A stretch of DNA of 64,000 bases, from positions 11,598,957 to 11,662,956 of the forward strand of contig NC_044503.1 in NCBI RefSeq assembly GCF_902362185.1, given 5' to 3'. The notes beneath the pieces were generated by a model that was given only the letters and a program-made list of their open reading frames with translations, was not told the DNA's origin and ran no database searches. Positions 26,981 through 38,640 of the stretch are shown here, piece by piece. Within the stretch, counting starts at the first letter, position 1. Every line of letters starts with the position of its first letter. The position numbers and the translations under genes were made by a program. Origin of the DNA: Chanos chanos. Its lineage: Eukaryota > Chordata > Actinopteri > Gonorynchiformes > Chanidae.

Positions 26981-28012
26981 TAGGGGGTGGACGGTATAAA
27001 CGGTATAGAAAGTACACCGGTATGCATTTGCTCCATGGTATAGATTTTGACCATACCATGCTAACCGGTAGAGCCCTCACAGATCTCAAGAGGCAATGAC
27101 ATTACACGTGCACTAAACCTGAGGTCACTGATAGGCGCACCACGGTCCAGGTTCGGACCCAGATGCCGTCCTATCCGGACCCAGATCTATAATCGATAAA
27201 TTATTGGGAATTATTCAGTTTCGACAGAGTGTTCCTGTTTTAACCAACGCAGCTTTTCTAGCCTTTACGGCACTGGTTTAGCGGCCCAGGAAACTCGCAG
27301 ACCAATTGCATCGTTGTAAACCATCTCACTTGATGCTACGCAGCCAATCAAATCTGTGCATTCTGACAAGCATTGTAACTCGAGTCAGTGAGTGAAATAC
27401 ACACACACAGAGGGGAGATACGAGATGAAAGACAGTGGTTGGAGAAATAAGTGAGTCAGAGAAAAGTAGTTTCACATGGCGTGCTCTAAAAAGAGAAAAG
27501 TAGACAGCAAAAGCAGAACTTTTAATCAAGAATGGACAGACTCTTACATGTTAATTCTTCCCACAGGCAGTTCAAAACCATTATGTCTCATATGTTCTGA
27601 GACCGTGGCGATTATTAAAAGTACCAGTGTGAAGCGCCACTATGAGACAAAGCACAGATCTTTTGATGCCAACATACCCACTCAAATCCAAACTGAGGGC
27701 ACAGAAAATAAACGATCTAAGAGCCCACTATGATCAGTTCACTGCCCAACAGCATGCTAATGAATGTTCCCTTAAAGTTGCTTGGATTTTGGGTCAGCAT
27801 AAAAAGAAACTTACTGATGGAGCGGTTGTCACGGCGTGCATGAATGCGGTAGCTGAAACCTTACTTGAGGGAAAACAAAAAGAATACAATTAAGAGTACA
27901 GTAATAGCTGCAGTGCAGTTGCCATACTAGTGCTTTACCCCTTCAGAAACACTTATATTGAAATATACTGTCACCGTCTGTGCTTCAAATTATGCCGTGA
28001 TACAAATCAGCC
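26981..28012 (+). mobile_element. hAT-superfamily transposon, internally deleted
   Basis: The left end (from 26981, TAGGGGGTGGACGGTATAAA) is followed by repeated CGGTAT words typical of a fish hAT family; a matching decayed right end with CCGTGATAC is near 27990-28012. Between them, an ATG at 27476 opens MACSKKRKVDSKSRTFNQEW and a BED-type zinc finger (C-x2-C in PLCLICSE, then KRHYETKH). A shift of frame leads to FTAQQHANECSLKV, GQHKKKLTDGAVV and AETLLEGKQKEYN, and then a stop. These motifs match the N-terminal part of hAT transposases and their domesticated relatives (GTF2IRD2/ZBED type). The catalytic core is absent, so it cannot be autonomous. Confidence 0.78.
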
Positions 28013-28380
28013 TAATTTTAACATCTAAATTGTCTATTACATTCAGCCTAAATATGTGACCAGATTTACTATAAAAAAAATCTTAAAGAGGCCAAATCAT
28101 TGGCTACTTTCTAGGTTTGAAATATTTTTAAAAAGTGGTGGAAAAATTTAGTCCCCTTAGACATGGTTAATGTTGCTGAAGTGTTTCAAACAAACACATA
28201 TCAAAACTTTACCTAAAGGAATTTACCTGCTAACCCAGCCACTAACTAACTATTCTTGATGTGATCCAGAATGAATGAATGAATTAATTTACTGAAAACA
28301 GAGGAAAGGCATATGCCAATATGATTTTGTGAGAGTGGGAACAGAAATGAAAATGAAGCGAGAGATTGCATACCAGTGCT

Positions 28381-29041
28381 TAGGGTTGGGTGCCAATATG
28401 GCGCCAGTTCCTATACAGTTGGTATCTACCGGAACGAACATTTCGGTGCCACTTAAATGCCTGAACTGTTGATTGAAATATTTGCCCTCTGGGGCTCCGA
28501 AATGGACATTACAGGCATCAGAAGCATCACTAGCATCACTGCACGTCACATGCCATCGCTAGTTAACATTACACTTGCTCTGATGGCAGCAGACGCCTAC
28601 CATTGGCTAGTAGCTACCTTAAACACAGTTAAAATGCCTAAAGCTACGCGGTCTAAAGTGTAGCTGTATTTCAATCAAAAGGATTCCAACCCAGGGATGT
28701 GCAACAAATGTTTAAAAACAATTGCATGTAAAGGGGGGAACACATCAAATTTAATGAAGCATTTGGTGACGCATGGGGAATACACTTGAAAGCAGAGGGA
28801 TGCACTGTGTTAAGTGTTTTGTATTTATTTATATTTATATATTTATTTAAGTTAATATATTGCTCAAATTTGCGTTAGAAATGAAAAAAGCTGTTCATTA
28901 ATGTTGTTGACCTTTAATTTGTGCTTTGTGCTTCTTTTTTTTTTTAAGTACCGGTTCAGGAACCATGTAGGCACTGGCACTGTTTTAAAAGTATCGGTTT
29001 AGCACTGGTAGTGGAAAACACCCAAACGATACCCAGCCCTA
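28381..29041 (+). mobile_element. Second, unrelated hAT-type element (661 bp, non-autonomous)
   Basis: Terminal inverted repeats TAGGGTTGGGT (28381-28391) and ACCCAGCCCTA (29031-29041) differ by one base; inward, both arms carry CGGTTC/GGTACC-type words. Near 28635-28795 the reading MPKATRSKV, then CNKCLKTIACKGGNTSNLMK and HLVTHG, is a BED zinc finger from the start of a hAT transposase, with one in-frame stop in between. The rest of the transposase is deleted. The 8-base flanks (CCAGTGCT and CCCATGCC) agree at 5 of 8 positions, a possible worn target duplication. Confidence 0.82.
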
Positions 29042-30920
29042 CCCATGCCGGAGAATTTCTTGGTATAAAAAGGATTTTGTCTTTGTCTGTTAGAACTGAT
29101 TTTGGTTTAAAACATCTGTCCTTGAACAAAAGACCATGTTTTGTGAGTTGTGTCGGCAAAACTAGGCAGCAAGGGGAGGTAATGCAAGCAATTTATTTCA
29201 TCAGCTGACGATTGCATGACAGTACTACTCTGATGGACGTTTATCAGCCTCTCCTGATCTGACTGATTCAGACAAACATGTCTGCTCTAGAGATTCGAAA
29301 ACAGATGTAGGCCTACATTTCTTCATGCTCTATTGTTATCGTTCAGGTTGTGAGAAGAACTGGGGACATGAAAGGGACATGATAGGGACATGAAGCCATA
29401 AAGCTCGTGTCTGATGGAAATTCTCAGAAAAACCTGCAGCACAGCGGTGTCCGCCTAATCTTCTGACAACGCATTGTACCAGAACACTCCAGAAACGTTG
29501 AGTTTATCGTTCTGTGTCTGAGTTCAGAAAACCTGTTGGGTTGTTGCTACTTTGTACGCTCAAGTATTTATTCTTATTAATTCACCTGTGTTGACTGTAA
29601 TGTTGTTTTTTTTTTGACTCTTCAAGTGCCCTGCAGAATTTTGGCGCAACACTAATATAAAGTAAAGTAATACCAAAACCACATTTCAGAGCAGTGGGTT
29701 TGGCCCGTCACCCACTCTCACCTGCTCTCCCAGACCCATTCTGGACTGGTTTTGGATGTCACACACTCCCCACTCACTGTGTGTGTATGTGTGTCTCACA
29801 CAGGCCAAAGGACTGACACTTAGTGTAAACAGAGATGATAGCTGTGTACGCATCACTGCCACAGATGTGATGAGAGCAGAGAGGGACAGGCCTGTGTGGC
29901 TCTCTGCTTTTTTATTGGATAAAGAAAACGTCGAGGCAGACAGCGGAACCGTTCTGAATGAGACGGCCATATCTGTAATTACAGTCAGACAGCTCTGTCT
30001 AAATGCTCCTAAAATGCTTGTGAGGAGTTTCTTCTCTCTCTCTGTCTCTCGTTTTTGTAATCAGTTCCAGGATTTGTTTTTTTTTTTTTTTCGTGAAGGT
30101 GCACCTCAATCATACAGCAACTCAACAATTTCAATTCTAATTCCAACTGTGCCTCCTATTTTATGCAAATTAGCATCTTTGGGCACAGTGTGAGTATATG
30201 GGTCATGGATGATCCTTATTGTGTTGGGCTTATGTGCTCTTTACATCAGAGGCCCGAAAATCAGCAACATTTGAAGTTGCTGAGACACAAAAAACAGATT
30301 CAGAACCAAAGTATTTCAGTCAGCTGTTAAAACAGGGTTTTTTGAAAGCGTAAAGTAACCCCCCTTAGAGTCATTTTGGCTACAGAAAGACTGTTTTATT
30401 TTTGAAGTTTGTAATTTAAGAACACTTTTTTTTTTTTAAGTCCATACATTCCATTTATTTACCGTCGTGCTTTTTTAAATGAAGGACTTAACCCTTAAAC
30501 GATAAAACCTTAAAGTGGAGTTGCCTATCCCAGTGGAATGCCCACTAGCTCCAACCAACCTCCCTGTTCCTTGGAGTGGTCTTAGAACAGGCGGATTAGG
30601 GCTGTAGCCTAATCTCCGTCTCTTTGGATAAGGCTCACGTCGGGGGTAGCTAAGCATTAAAATGCTACAGTTATTCACCAGACACACTCAGGCATTTGAA
30701 AGCAACACTTGGGGCAAAGCGCCACGAGGCTCCGCTAGCCAACTCCTTAGTGCTCACCATTCTGGAGGATAATCCATTAATCACACTCTTCAGCTCATAC
30801 ACCATGTAAAAATCCTCTTGAGTGTCGGTTTAGGGACCCTATGCTGGGAAATAGGTGTCTAACACCATCATTAAGTGTCCGTCTCTCTTGTGCCCAGATT
30901 GTCGAGGACGTTGAGTCACC

Positions 30921-32294
<1,374 letters not shown>

Positions 32295-34166
32295 CAACGC
32301 AAACTCTACACCCAACTCCCCCCCCCCCCCCCCCCCACCCCCACCTTTTAGCCCTCCCCCTCCATCTCTCTCTCTTTTTCTCTCTCTCTCTATCTGCTCC
32401 CCCCTGGGTGTAGACAAACAAGAGGAGGGTTTTGCTTTAACCATTTACAACAGTAAAGCTAACGTGAAAAGGAGCGTAGACCTAGTGACGGAGGTACACA
32501 GACTGAATCTATCATAATCACTTCCAGAGTGGCAGTCGTCCGCCTCAGTGGGTTAAAAAAAACAAAATGACAAAAAAAAAACAAAAAACCAAACAAACAA
32601 AAAAGAAACTTAAGAGAAAGTGTCAGTTTTCCTATTTGTTTGCTCTTACCTCTTTTTTGGCCTTTTAACGTCCCAACTTGCCTTTCCACCATCCCTTGTC
32701 CAGCTAAATTGCCAGTGGTCCAGTAGCATGCAGTGTTCCTAAGCACCATTAGTAGATGTTTTATGCTTTGTTCTTTGGTTTTGTTTTGTTTTTTTTTTCT
32801 TTTTTTTTTCAATCCTAAGTATTTATGTGCACTTACTCAGTCCCGTTCATAAATGAAGTTTGTCGTTGCGAGTGCTGTTCACGTTTGGCTCTGTCTTCGA
32901 CTTCGTTTAAGAGACATTAGACTCGTGGAGGGATTTGATCAGAGAAGGATCTTAGTTGTTTGTTTGTGTTCAAACATCTCATGCTTTCACTTCCCATGCG
33001 TTTGATGAGAAGAGAGCTAACCAGTACCTTGGTTGCAGTATTCGATGATGTTTAAATGACTGCGTGACACATGGTTTAGATCTTGTGTTTTCTGAGGAGC
33101 AAATACACCCCCCCCCCCCCATTTGATTAACTGTGAACTTCATGACAGATGTGAATCTTTCAGTACCCTGTGCTGTCTAAAAAGATCTCAATTTTAAAGG
33201 CCTTCTCCAGTGACACTTAAGGTTATTTTACTGGCAAATTACTTTATTTTGTTGTAGATGTATGTATCAGAGTATGGTGATGTGAAACAGCAGGTTGATT
33301 GATAGATATATTTGAACTTAAGAATGGATGCTTAACTCTAAAAGACCCTAGAGCAGTCTTTAGCTCGTAATTTCCTTGGAGTGGAAATGGATATGCCTGG
33401 ATATATCTGTTTTTCTGTTTTTGTTTATGTCATCTAGTGTTGTGCTGAATGTGAGGACCATCTTAAGTAAACAGAACCAAAACTATTCATTTTCTGTCAG
33501 CCAATCAGAATGACTTGATATCATCTCTGCAAATGTTAAAGATAGGAATACATTGGCCTTTTTTTTAACCACCTGTTTTAGAACCTAGTGATGGAGTCAC
33601 AGTCTTGAGTCTAGGTCGTAACTTTGTTTGGTTTGGCTTTACCGCGTCTCATATTCGACGGGACTCTTTTACTCCGTGTCTAAGAGCTGACGTGAATTTT
33701 GTAGGACAGCCATGCCTGACTCCACCTCTTGTGTGTATGTGTGAAGGAAAGGACAAAAACTAAAATGTTTTATATAGATATACAATATACACATATAAAA
33801 TGTGTATGTACAGTATATGTATATTTTGTGCATTTTTACTTTTTAAATGTTGATCTCATATTTATGATTGTGTAATTATTGTTATTATTCCTTGTGTCTG
33901 TTGTAGCTGTCCCTTAAAGTGCCCCTAGTGGTCAGTTGAGACCCTCACGCCAAGAGCTGCAGTAGGTAACGAGTGAACTGCCTCTGTGTTCATGGGAGAA
34001 TCATTTTCTCCATGGCAGGTTTCCATCTGAAACGCTCTTTTATCTCAAAGTAAACATTTGGAGGATGTGTCCTGTGTAGGGATTATTATCACAACAGAGA
34101 TCAGTAAAAAATGTTACCCAACAACAACAAAAAAATAGTTTCTCCATAATGAAACAAAGTCTACAC

Positions 34167-34204
<38 letters not shown>

Positions 34205-35930
34205 AGATGTAGAATAGAGAGCAATACATGTACCATTAACTGTTGCTGTCTGTGTGAGTGTGCTGTTAGTGATCAAGATTTTTTTCCATGAGCCCAAACA
34301 CAAGCAGTTTCTCCTTAAACATGTGTCAGAAAGAAAAGCAATTGTGGTTTATCGCTGTAGATGTCATTTGTGTCATAATTTTTCTTTTTTTTTTTTTTTT
34401 TAGTGGTGATGGTATTTGGTTTACTATAGTGGAGCCATAAGGTTGTTGATGGGAGATGTCTGTTTGCACTGAAAATGATTATTTCCATCCTTGTCAGATG
34501 TTGTAACTTGTTATAACTAAAAAGGCAAGGTGTTTATTGAGCAGCTCAAATGTAACATTATGTCGTGACAAAGAGATAATTAAAGCTATATACATTTATT
34601 GTTTGTGTACATTTAAGTACAGTACGTGCTTACAATAGTTACATGACAATGGACATGAGGAACCATTAACTATTGCATTGATCCTGGATGGATAGACTTT
34701 TGTGCAGGTAATGCAGAAAACGCTCTGGTTCTATATTCCTCTTTGGATGCCAAGGACTTCGCCCAGTTTTGATGTTTACTTAATACCTTATCTTTTCTGT
34801 AGTCATACATTATTTTCTCTGAACAAACTGAAAAAAAAGGAAAAATTACCACTTGTTTTTATTTTGCGTGTGAGTCCTTAGACTCCATCGTTCTGTTTTT
34901 GCTGTCGCATTTTGTGTTGTTTTGTGTTTGAACATTTCAGTGTAATTCTGAAACTCAACGGTCCCCTGACTAATAAATCTGACGTGACAGCCCTTGCATT
35001 ACAGATTTGCCAAATGACATTTTTAAAAGTATGCTTTGTCTAGAGGCAGCTCCATTTTCGACCACCTCTGTCATTTTAGATTGATTGCAGCAAACATTAA
35101 TTTTTGATGCAAGATTTGTCTGTTCACGTCTTCTCACGCGTTTTCCTGTGCCATGTGCCACTTGGTGCACAGCTTGTACGGAGGATAGAAATCAATATTT
35201 GTTGCAATGTTTTTCTGATTTGTTTATTGTCGTTAACTAACATTAAACTCCTGCAGTAAGTGTAGTAGATATGAAACCAACCATGTTCAGCCATGATCCT
35301 TATTCTGTTGTCTGTTCAATGCCAATTATGTGTTTGAATTGTTTACACTGCGTTTGTGAGTTTCCTCTCTGTTGTCCAGCCCCCCCCCCCCCTCATTCCT
35401 CTGCTCTTGATGGGTCTAAATGGTCGCTTTTGGCCTCTGTGGTCTTTAACTGTGGCGTTTACTTTTCCCTCCTTAGAAAAAAAAAATCACCATTGATATA
35501 CCTGCTATGGCTTCTTCACTGATGTTGGAAAATGCAACTTGTTTTGAGTTACATGCAATGTGTTTTAAAAAAAAAAGAAAAGAAAAAAATTGTCTCTGAA
35601 GTTGCAAAAATCAGGAGATGGTTACTTATGAAGAAAAGAATATTTAGTGTAATTACAATTATAGTGATATGGTAATTTTATGCATTTTTACATTTTATTT
35701 ATTCTTTTATTTTGGTCATGTTTCTAATGAATTGTCCTAGTTTTCAATGGTATGTTCTTTGGATGTGGCTATGAGACTATGCTACTCATGGTTTAATGGT
35801 GAAGGTCTCATGTACATACACTGAAATATGAGATATAATAATAGACCTTTATGTTGTAGCATGGTTACTGTATGTCTGAAAGAAAACAAATATCTGATTT
35901 GCCAGTGTAAAATAAATGTTTCTGAACATT
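32295..35930 (+). other. dnajc5 3' UTR
   Basis: After the stop there is a C19 run (32318-32336) and about 3.6 kb without a gene-like frame, ending at AATAAA (35911-35916). A long 3' UTR is normal for vertebrate DNAJC5. It includes C13 runs at 33108 and 35380, a CT microsatellite (about 34172-34202) and several T-runs. The mRNA end lies only about 150 bases from the predicted end of the convergent crh2-like gene. Confidence 0.6.
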
Positions 35931-36090
35931 TAACTTTTCTCTCTTATTCATCATTTCATGATATCTGACTGATGTCTAAGATATGACTGATATCTGCAGA
36001 TTATATGTTTTAATAGTAGGAATTTAAGTCTTAAACCACCTCACAGCCATTCGGTCGTTAATAACAATTTTTAAGCTGATTTTAAACAAC

Positions 36091-36096
36091 TTTATT
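36091..36096 (-). terminator. Poly(A) signal of the crh2-like gene
   Basis: AATAAA on the minus strand, about 170 bases after the stop codon at 36267, giving a short 3' UTR ending near 36075. It faces the dnajc5 poly(A) site at 35911, so the two mRNAs converge without clear overlap. Confidence 0.6.
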
Positions 36097-36266
36097 TCAA
36101 TCATGCAAGTGTTAGTACTACCAAGTTAACTGTTTCAATTTTATTGAAATATACCAGCGACAGAATAACAAATACTGGTAGCATACAGACATTGTATACA
36201 TTCGGTTCAGCACGTAATTTTTGTACTTTTACAAGAGGAATAACGGCTCTCCGCATATGAGGAGAC

Positions 36267-36704
36267 TCACTTTCCCAGGGCTTTCAGCAGTTTTTTGTTC
36301 ATTAAAGCTTTATGTGACATCCTCTCGGCTTTTGACGTTTCCATCAGCTGTCGAAGCATGTGAAAAGTAAGATCCAGCGACGTTGGCTTTCCAGCTGTCA
36401 CCAACCTTCTTAGTCGGCTACCGTCGTGTCTGCCAAACGAATCGGTCGCTCGCACATTTCTGACATCCGCTGTTAACGGCGACAACGTAGGTAAACCGCT
36501 GACGAAAGTGGAACCCTCTTCCACCGAAAGCGGAGATGGAGAATGACTTTCAAACCGTGTGTGGCGCAGGTTCCTGTGAGCACAGATAACGAGTTTTCTG
36601 TCGCGCTGGAATTTGACATCATCCGCTGGATGGCAGTCGTTCCATGGCAAGCACGTTAAGAAAAGCGTGCCGTGCATAATGAAATTGGCTATTTCCCTCC
36701 TCAT
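36267..36704 (-). CDS. crh2-like: CRH-family neuropeptide precursor (CRH2/teleocortin-type)
   Basis: One uninterrupted coding exon for 145 residues. Secreted CRH-family peptides act on class B receptors CRHR1/2 in stress and feeding circuits. Seen: a hydrophobic N-terminal signal (IANFIMHGTLFLTCL, residues 6-20), a variable pro-region, a furin-type site RLRR at 97-100, then a 43-residue peptide (101-143) with SLDLTFHMLR (109-118), and Gly144-Lys145 as amidation and trimming signals, giving a C-terminal Leu-amide. From PTSLDL on it aligns without gaps over 37 residues with CRH (PISLDL...). The frame stays open upstream through a TTG, but the first ATG is 36704 with G at -3, 16 bases after an acceptor. 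The layout (untranslated exon 1, all coding in exon 2) is that of CRH genes. The basic C-terminal half (NKKLLKAL) and AGK start differ from CRH, urotensin I and urocortins. Assignment to CRH2/teleocortin rests on synteny and is inferred. Confidence 0.88.
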   Translation of the reverse strand: MRREIANFIMHGTLFLTCLPWNDCHPADDVKFQRDRKLVICAHRNLRHTRFESHSPSPLSVEEGSTFVSGLPTLSPLTADVRNVRATDSFGRHDGSRLRRLVTAGKPTSLDLTFHMLRQLMETSKAERMSHKALMNKKLLKALGK

Positions 36705-37130
36705 TTCTTCCAATTAACCGCTGTACGAATAATACGAGCATTTGATTACGACTTGTAATCATCTCACAAACGTTATAAATATACTGTCCCATTGTAGCGA
36801 GGAATGATTGGTTTGTTTGCTTATCAAATGAAGTAAATAGTACTGCAGTAAAATATCCCTAGAGTTCAACAAGACTATAATTTTTTTGGAGAATTTTAGC
36901 AGAGGGTGTTTTGAGGCTGCGTTAACTTAGTTTGAAATGCCAATGGCAGATTTTCTAAATGCATAATTAGTATAATTTAGGAACCTTAATCTAGTATGCT
37001 ATAAACAACTGTTTGCTCTGTTTGGAATCACATTAAACTCAGACCTTAAATGTGTTGTATAGGACAACACCCACTGGCCTACCTAAAGCTATGTCAAATT
37101 ATGTAAATTCCTCGTAAACTGTTTACTTAC

Positions 37131-37200
37131 CAGGTCCTAGAAGTCAGAATAGCGCATACAGTGACCAGAACTGACCAAGTTTGTATTGTTTCCGCTTTTG
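37131..37200 (-). other. Non-coding first exon of the crh2-like gene
   Basis: On the minus strand, a predicted start about 30 bases below the TATA box leads into some 70 bases ending CCTG before a perfect donor GTAAGT (37130-37125). The intron (37130-36721) ends in an acceptor TACAG at 36725-36721, 16 bases before the ATG. The 410-bp intron and leader position match known CRH genes. The polypyrimidine tract at the acceptor is weak. Confidence 0.7.
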
Positions 37201-37222
37201 TTTGAACAATGAGACAAGATAT

Positions 37223-37319
37223 CTTTTTATAGTTAAAATCTGAGAGACTTGGCGCATCCTTTGAGACTCAATTCGTCCAATAATAATTCTCAGATGACAG
37301 AAATATGTCATTTTGACGT
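37223..37319 (-). promoter_or_regulatory. TATA box and CRE half-site of the crh2-like gene
   Basis: TATAAAAAG on the minus strand (37231-37223) lies about 30 bases before the inferred start. A CRE half-site (TGACGT on the plus strand, 37314-37319) is about 115 bases upstream of the start, next to an inverted TGACA/TGTCA pair. CRH genes are classically driven by a TATA box and an upstream CRE, so the arrangement supports a regulated neuropeptide promoter; factor binding is inferred. Confidence 0.55.
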
Positions 37320-38640
37320 TAATACAATGTGTACTGGACCTCATAGTGGTGTAACAGAAGTCATGGGACTTGCTGCTTCGGTGGATCAAGAATATATGTA
37401 TTTATTTGCGCTGGGGACATGATGCTCATGTTAATTAAGACATATTTGGATGAAACTCAGTTATGTACTGTTCTTAAGTACTGGGCTCTATTTACGTCTA
37501 AATCCATTGTTCTGAATTTCATTTAATATTTTGAATGCCGAGTTAAAGAGAAAACTAATTACATGGTCTTTTACAGGACTTGACACATTCATAGGTAAGC
37601 AACACGTGTAAGAACAGCGTTCAGTGGAATATGGCTTGTCATGACATAGTCTATAAAACAATGTACTATAATAACTGCTCACCTGGAGTTTGCTTGTATG
37701 AAATAAGCAGTTTAATAAATGAGTTGAAATGTGTCAAGGCAGCTCAACAGTGGTCAAGAATGTTCTTGTTAAGCAGTTTCAAACAAATCAAAATAAAATT
37801 CTGTGAAAATAGCACTGAATTAATTCAGTTATGTCACCCGATCAGTCTGACAGCTGACAGCTCTGACTTCTTAAGAAACTGAGTGACTGGTGAGATTGTC
37901 AGCTGAATCCCCAAAGAGATCATATTTCCCACTGGACAGTATCTGATGAAGAGCTCGGGATGTAGCTGTCAAGGGCAACAAGTTCTTCTGTGAAGCTCAG
38001 CGAGATAGAAGAGACTGTGATTGAAGGGCGTCAGTTTAGCGCTAACTTTTTCTCAGAAGGGAGCGGAGGCGTATAATGCGCCATAACTCTTGACGTTATC
38101 CCCTCGATGAATACCTCTATGCAACGATCACTAGCTTTCTTGAGCTAATGTACGGTGGTGTCACTCGATCTATATTTCGTCCTTGGGGAAATAATGCACA
38201 ACACTCTTTCCTTTTTTTTCTATCGTCGTCGTGAATTAATTCGGTGGCACTGGAAACAGAAAGCGTTCAGTTATCATGTCCACATCCTTTACGTGACGCA
38301 TATTGCAAGACAATCATAGGTATTTGTAAAGCTGTCCGAATCAAATACAAATAAGTGCTACGCGAGCCCTCACATATGCATGTAAAAAGTTATAGCCTTA
38401 ATCTATTACTGTTTATTACCAATACATTTCACAATGGATTAATTTGAAGAGAGATTACGTCATCGCAGTGCCCCGGAAGAGCGAGGCTTGTTGGGCAAAT
38501 GAAAGCGAGAGGTTCCCGAGTTCGATGTGGTAAATCCCAGTCTGTTGTGGAGGTGTAAAACTGATATTGCACTTCATTTGGTGTGATATTTCTAGAGATA
38601 AAATCAAAAGTAATCATCGAAAGTCGCTCTTGGACGGAAA
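37320..38640. other. Divergent intergenic region and tpd52l2 leader
   Basis: Lies between the crh2-like promoter (minus) and tpd52l2 (plus). The last 200 bases before 38641 should be tpd52l2 5' leader; no intron was needed to reach the ATG. No other gene was seen. Confidence 0.5.

Larger units (their letters stand above)
24146..30897 (+). other. Predicted first intron of dnajc5
   Basis: No coding exon was recognised in these 6.7 kb. The stretch contains a CA microsatellite (about 25368-25392), GT/G-rich DNA near 26450-26510, two hAT transposon fossils (26981-28012 and 28381-29041) and an AT-rich remainder. A small perfect hairpin (GATTAGG, loop GCTGTAG, CCTAATC) lies near 30594-30614. If the first exon is placed wrongly, this is instead intergenic. 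Confidence 0.5.

Noticed and set aside
29756-30193. 145-codon plus-strand frame
   Set aside because: Ends in T-runs and simple sequence, with no recognisable domain; it lies in the predicted dnajc5 first intron.
30594-30614. Small perfect hairpin as a possible microRNA
   Set aside because: The stem is only 7 bp with a 7-base loop, too short for a pre-miRNA.
36267-36704. Urotensin I/UCN1 or UCN3 identity for the peptide
   Set aside because: UCN1-type genes sit beside DNAJC5G-type neighbours; UCN2/3 peptides lack the SLDLTFH-type core. The dnajc5-tpd52l2 setting argues for the CRH2 lineage.
36705-36713. Three extra codons before the neuropeptide ATG
   Set aside because: They begin with TTG; the first ATG is 36704, and the splice acceptor lies just upstream.
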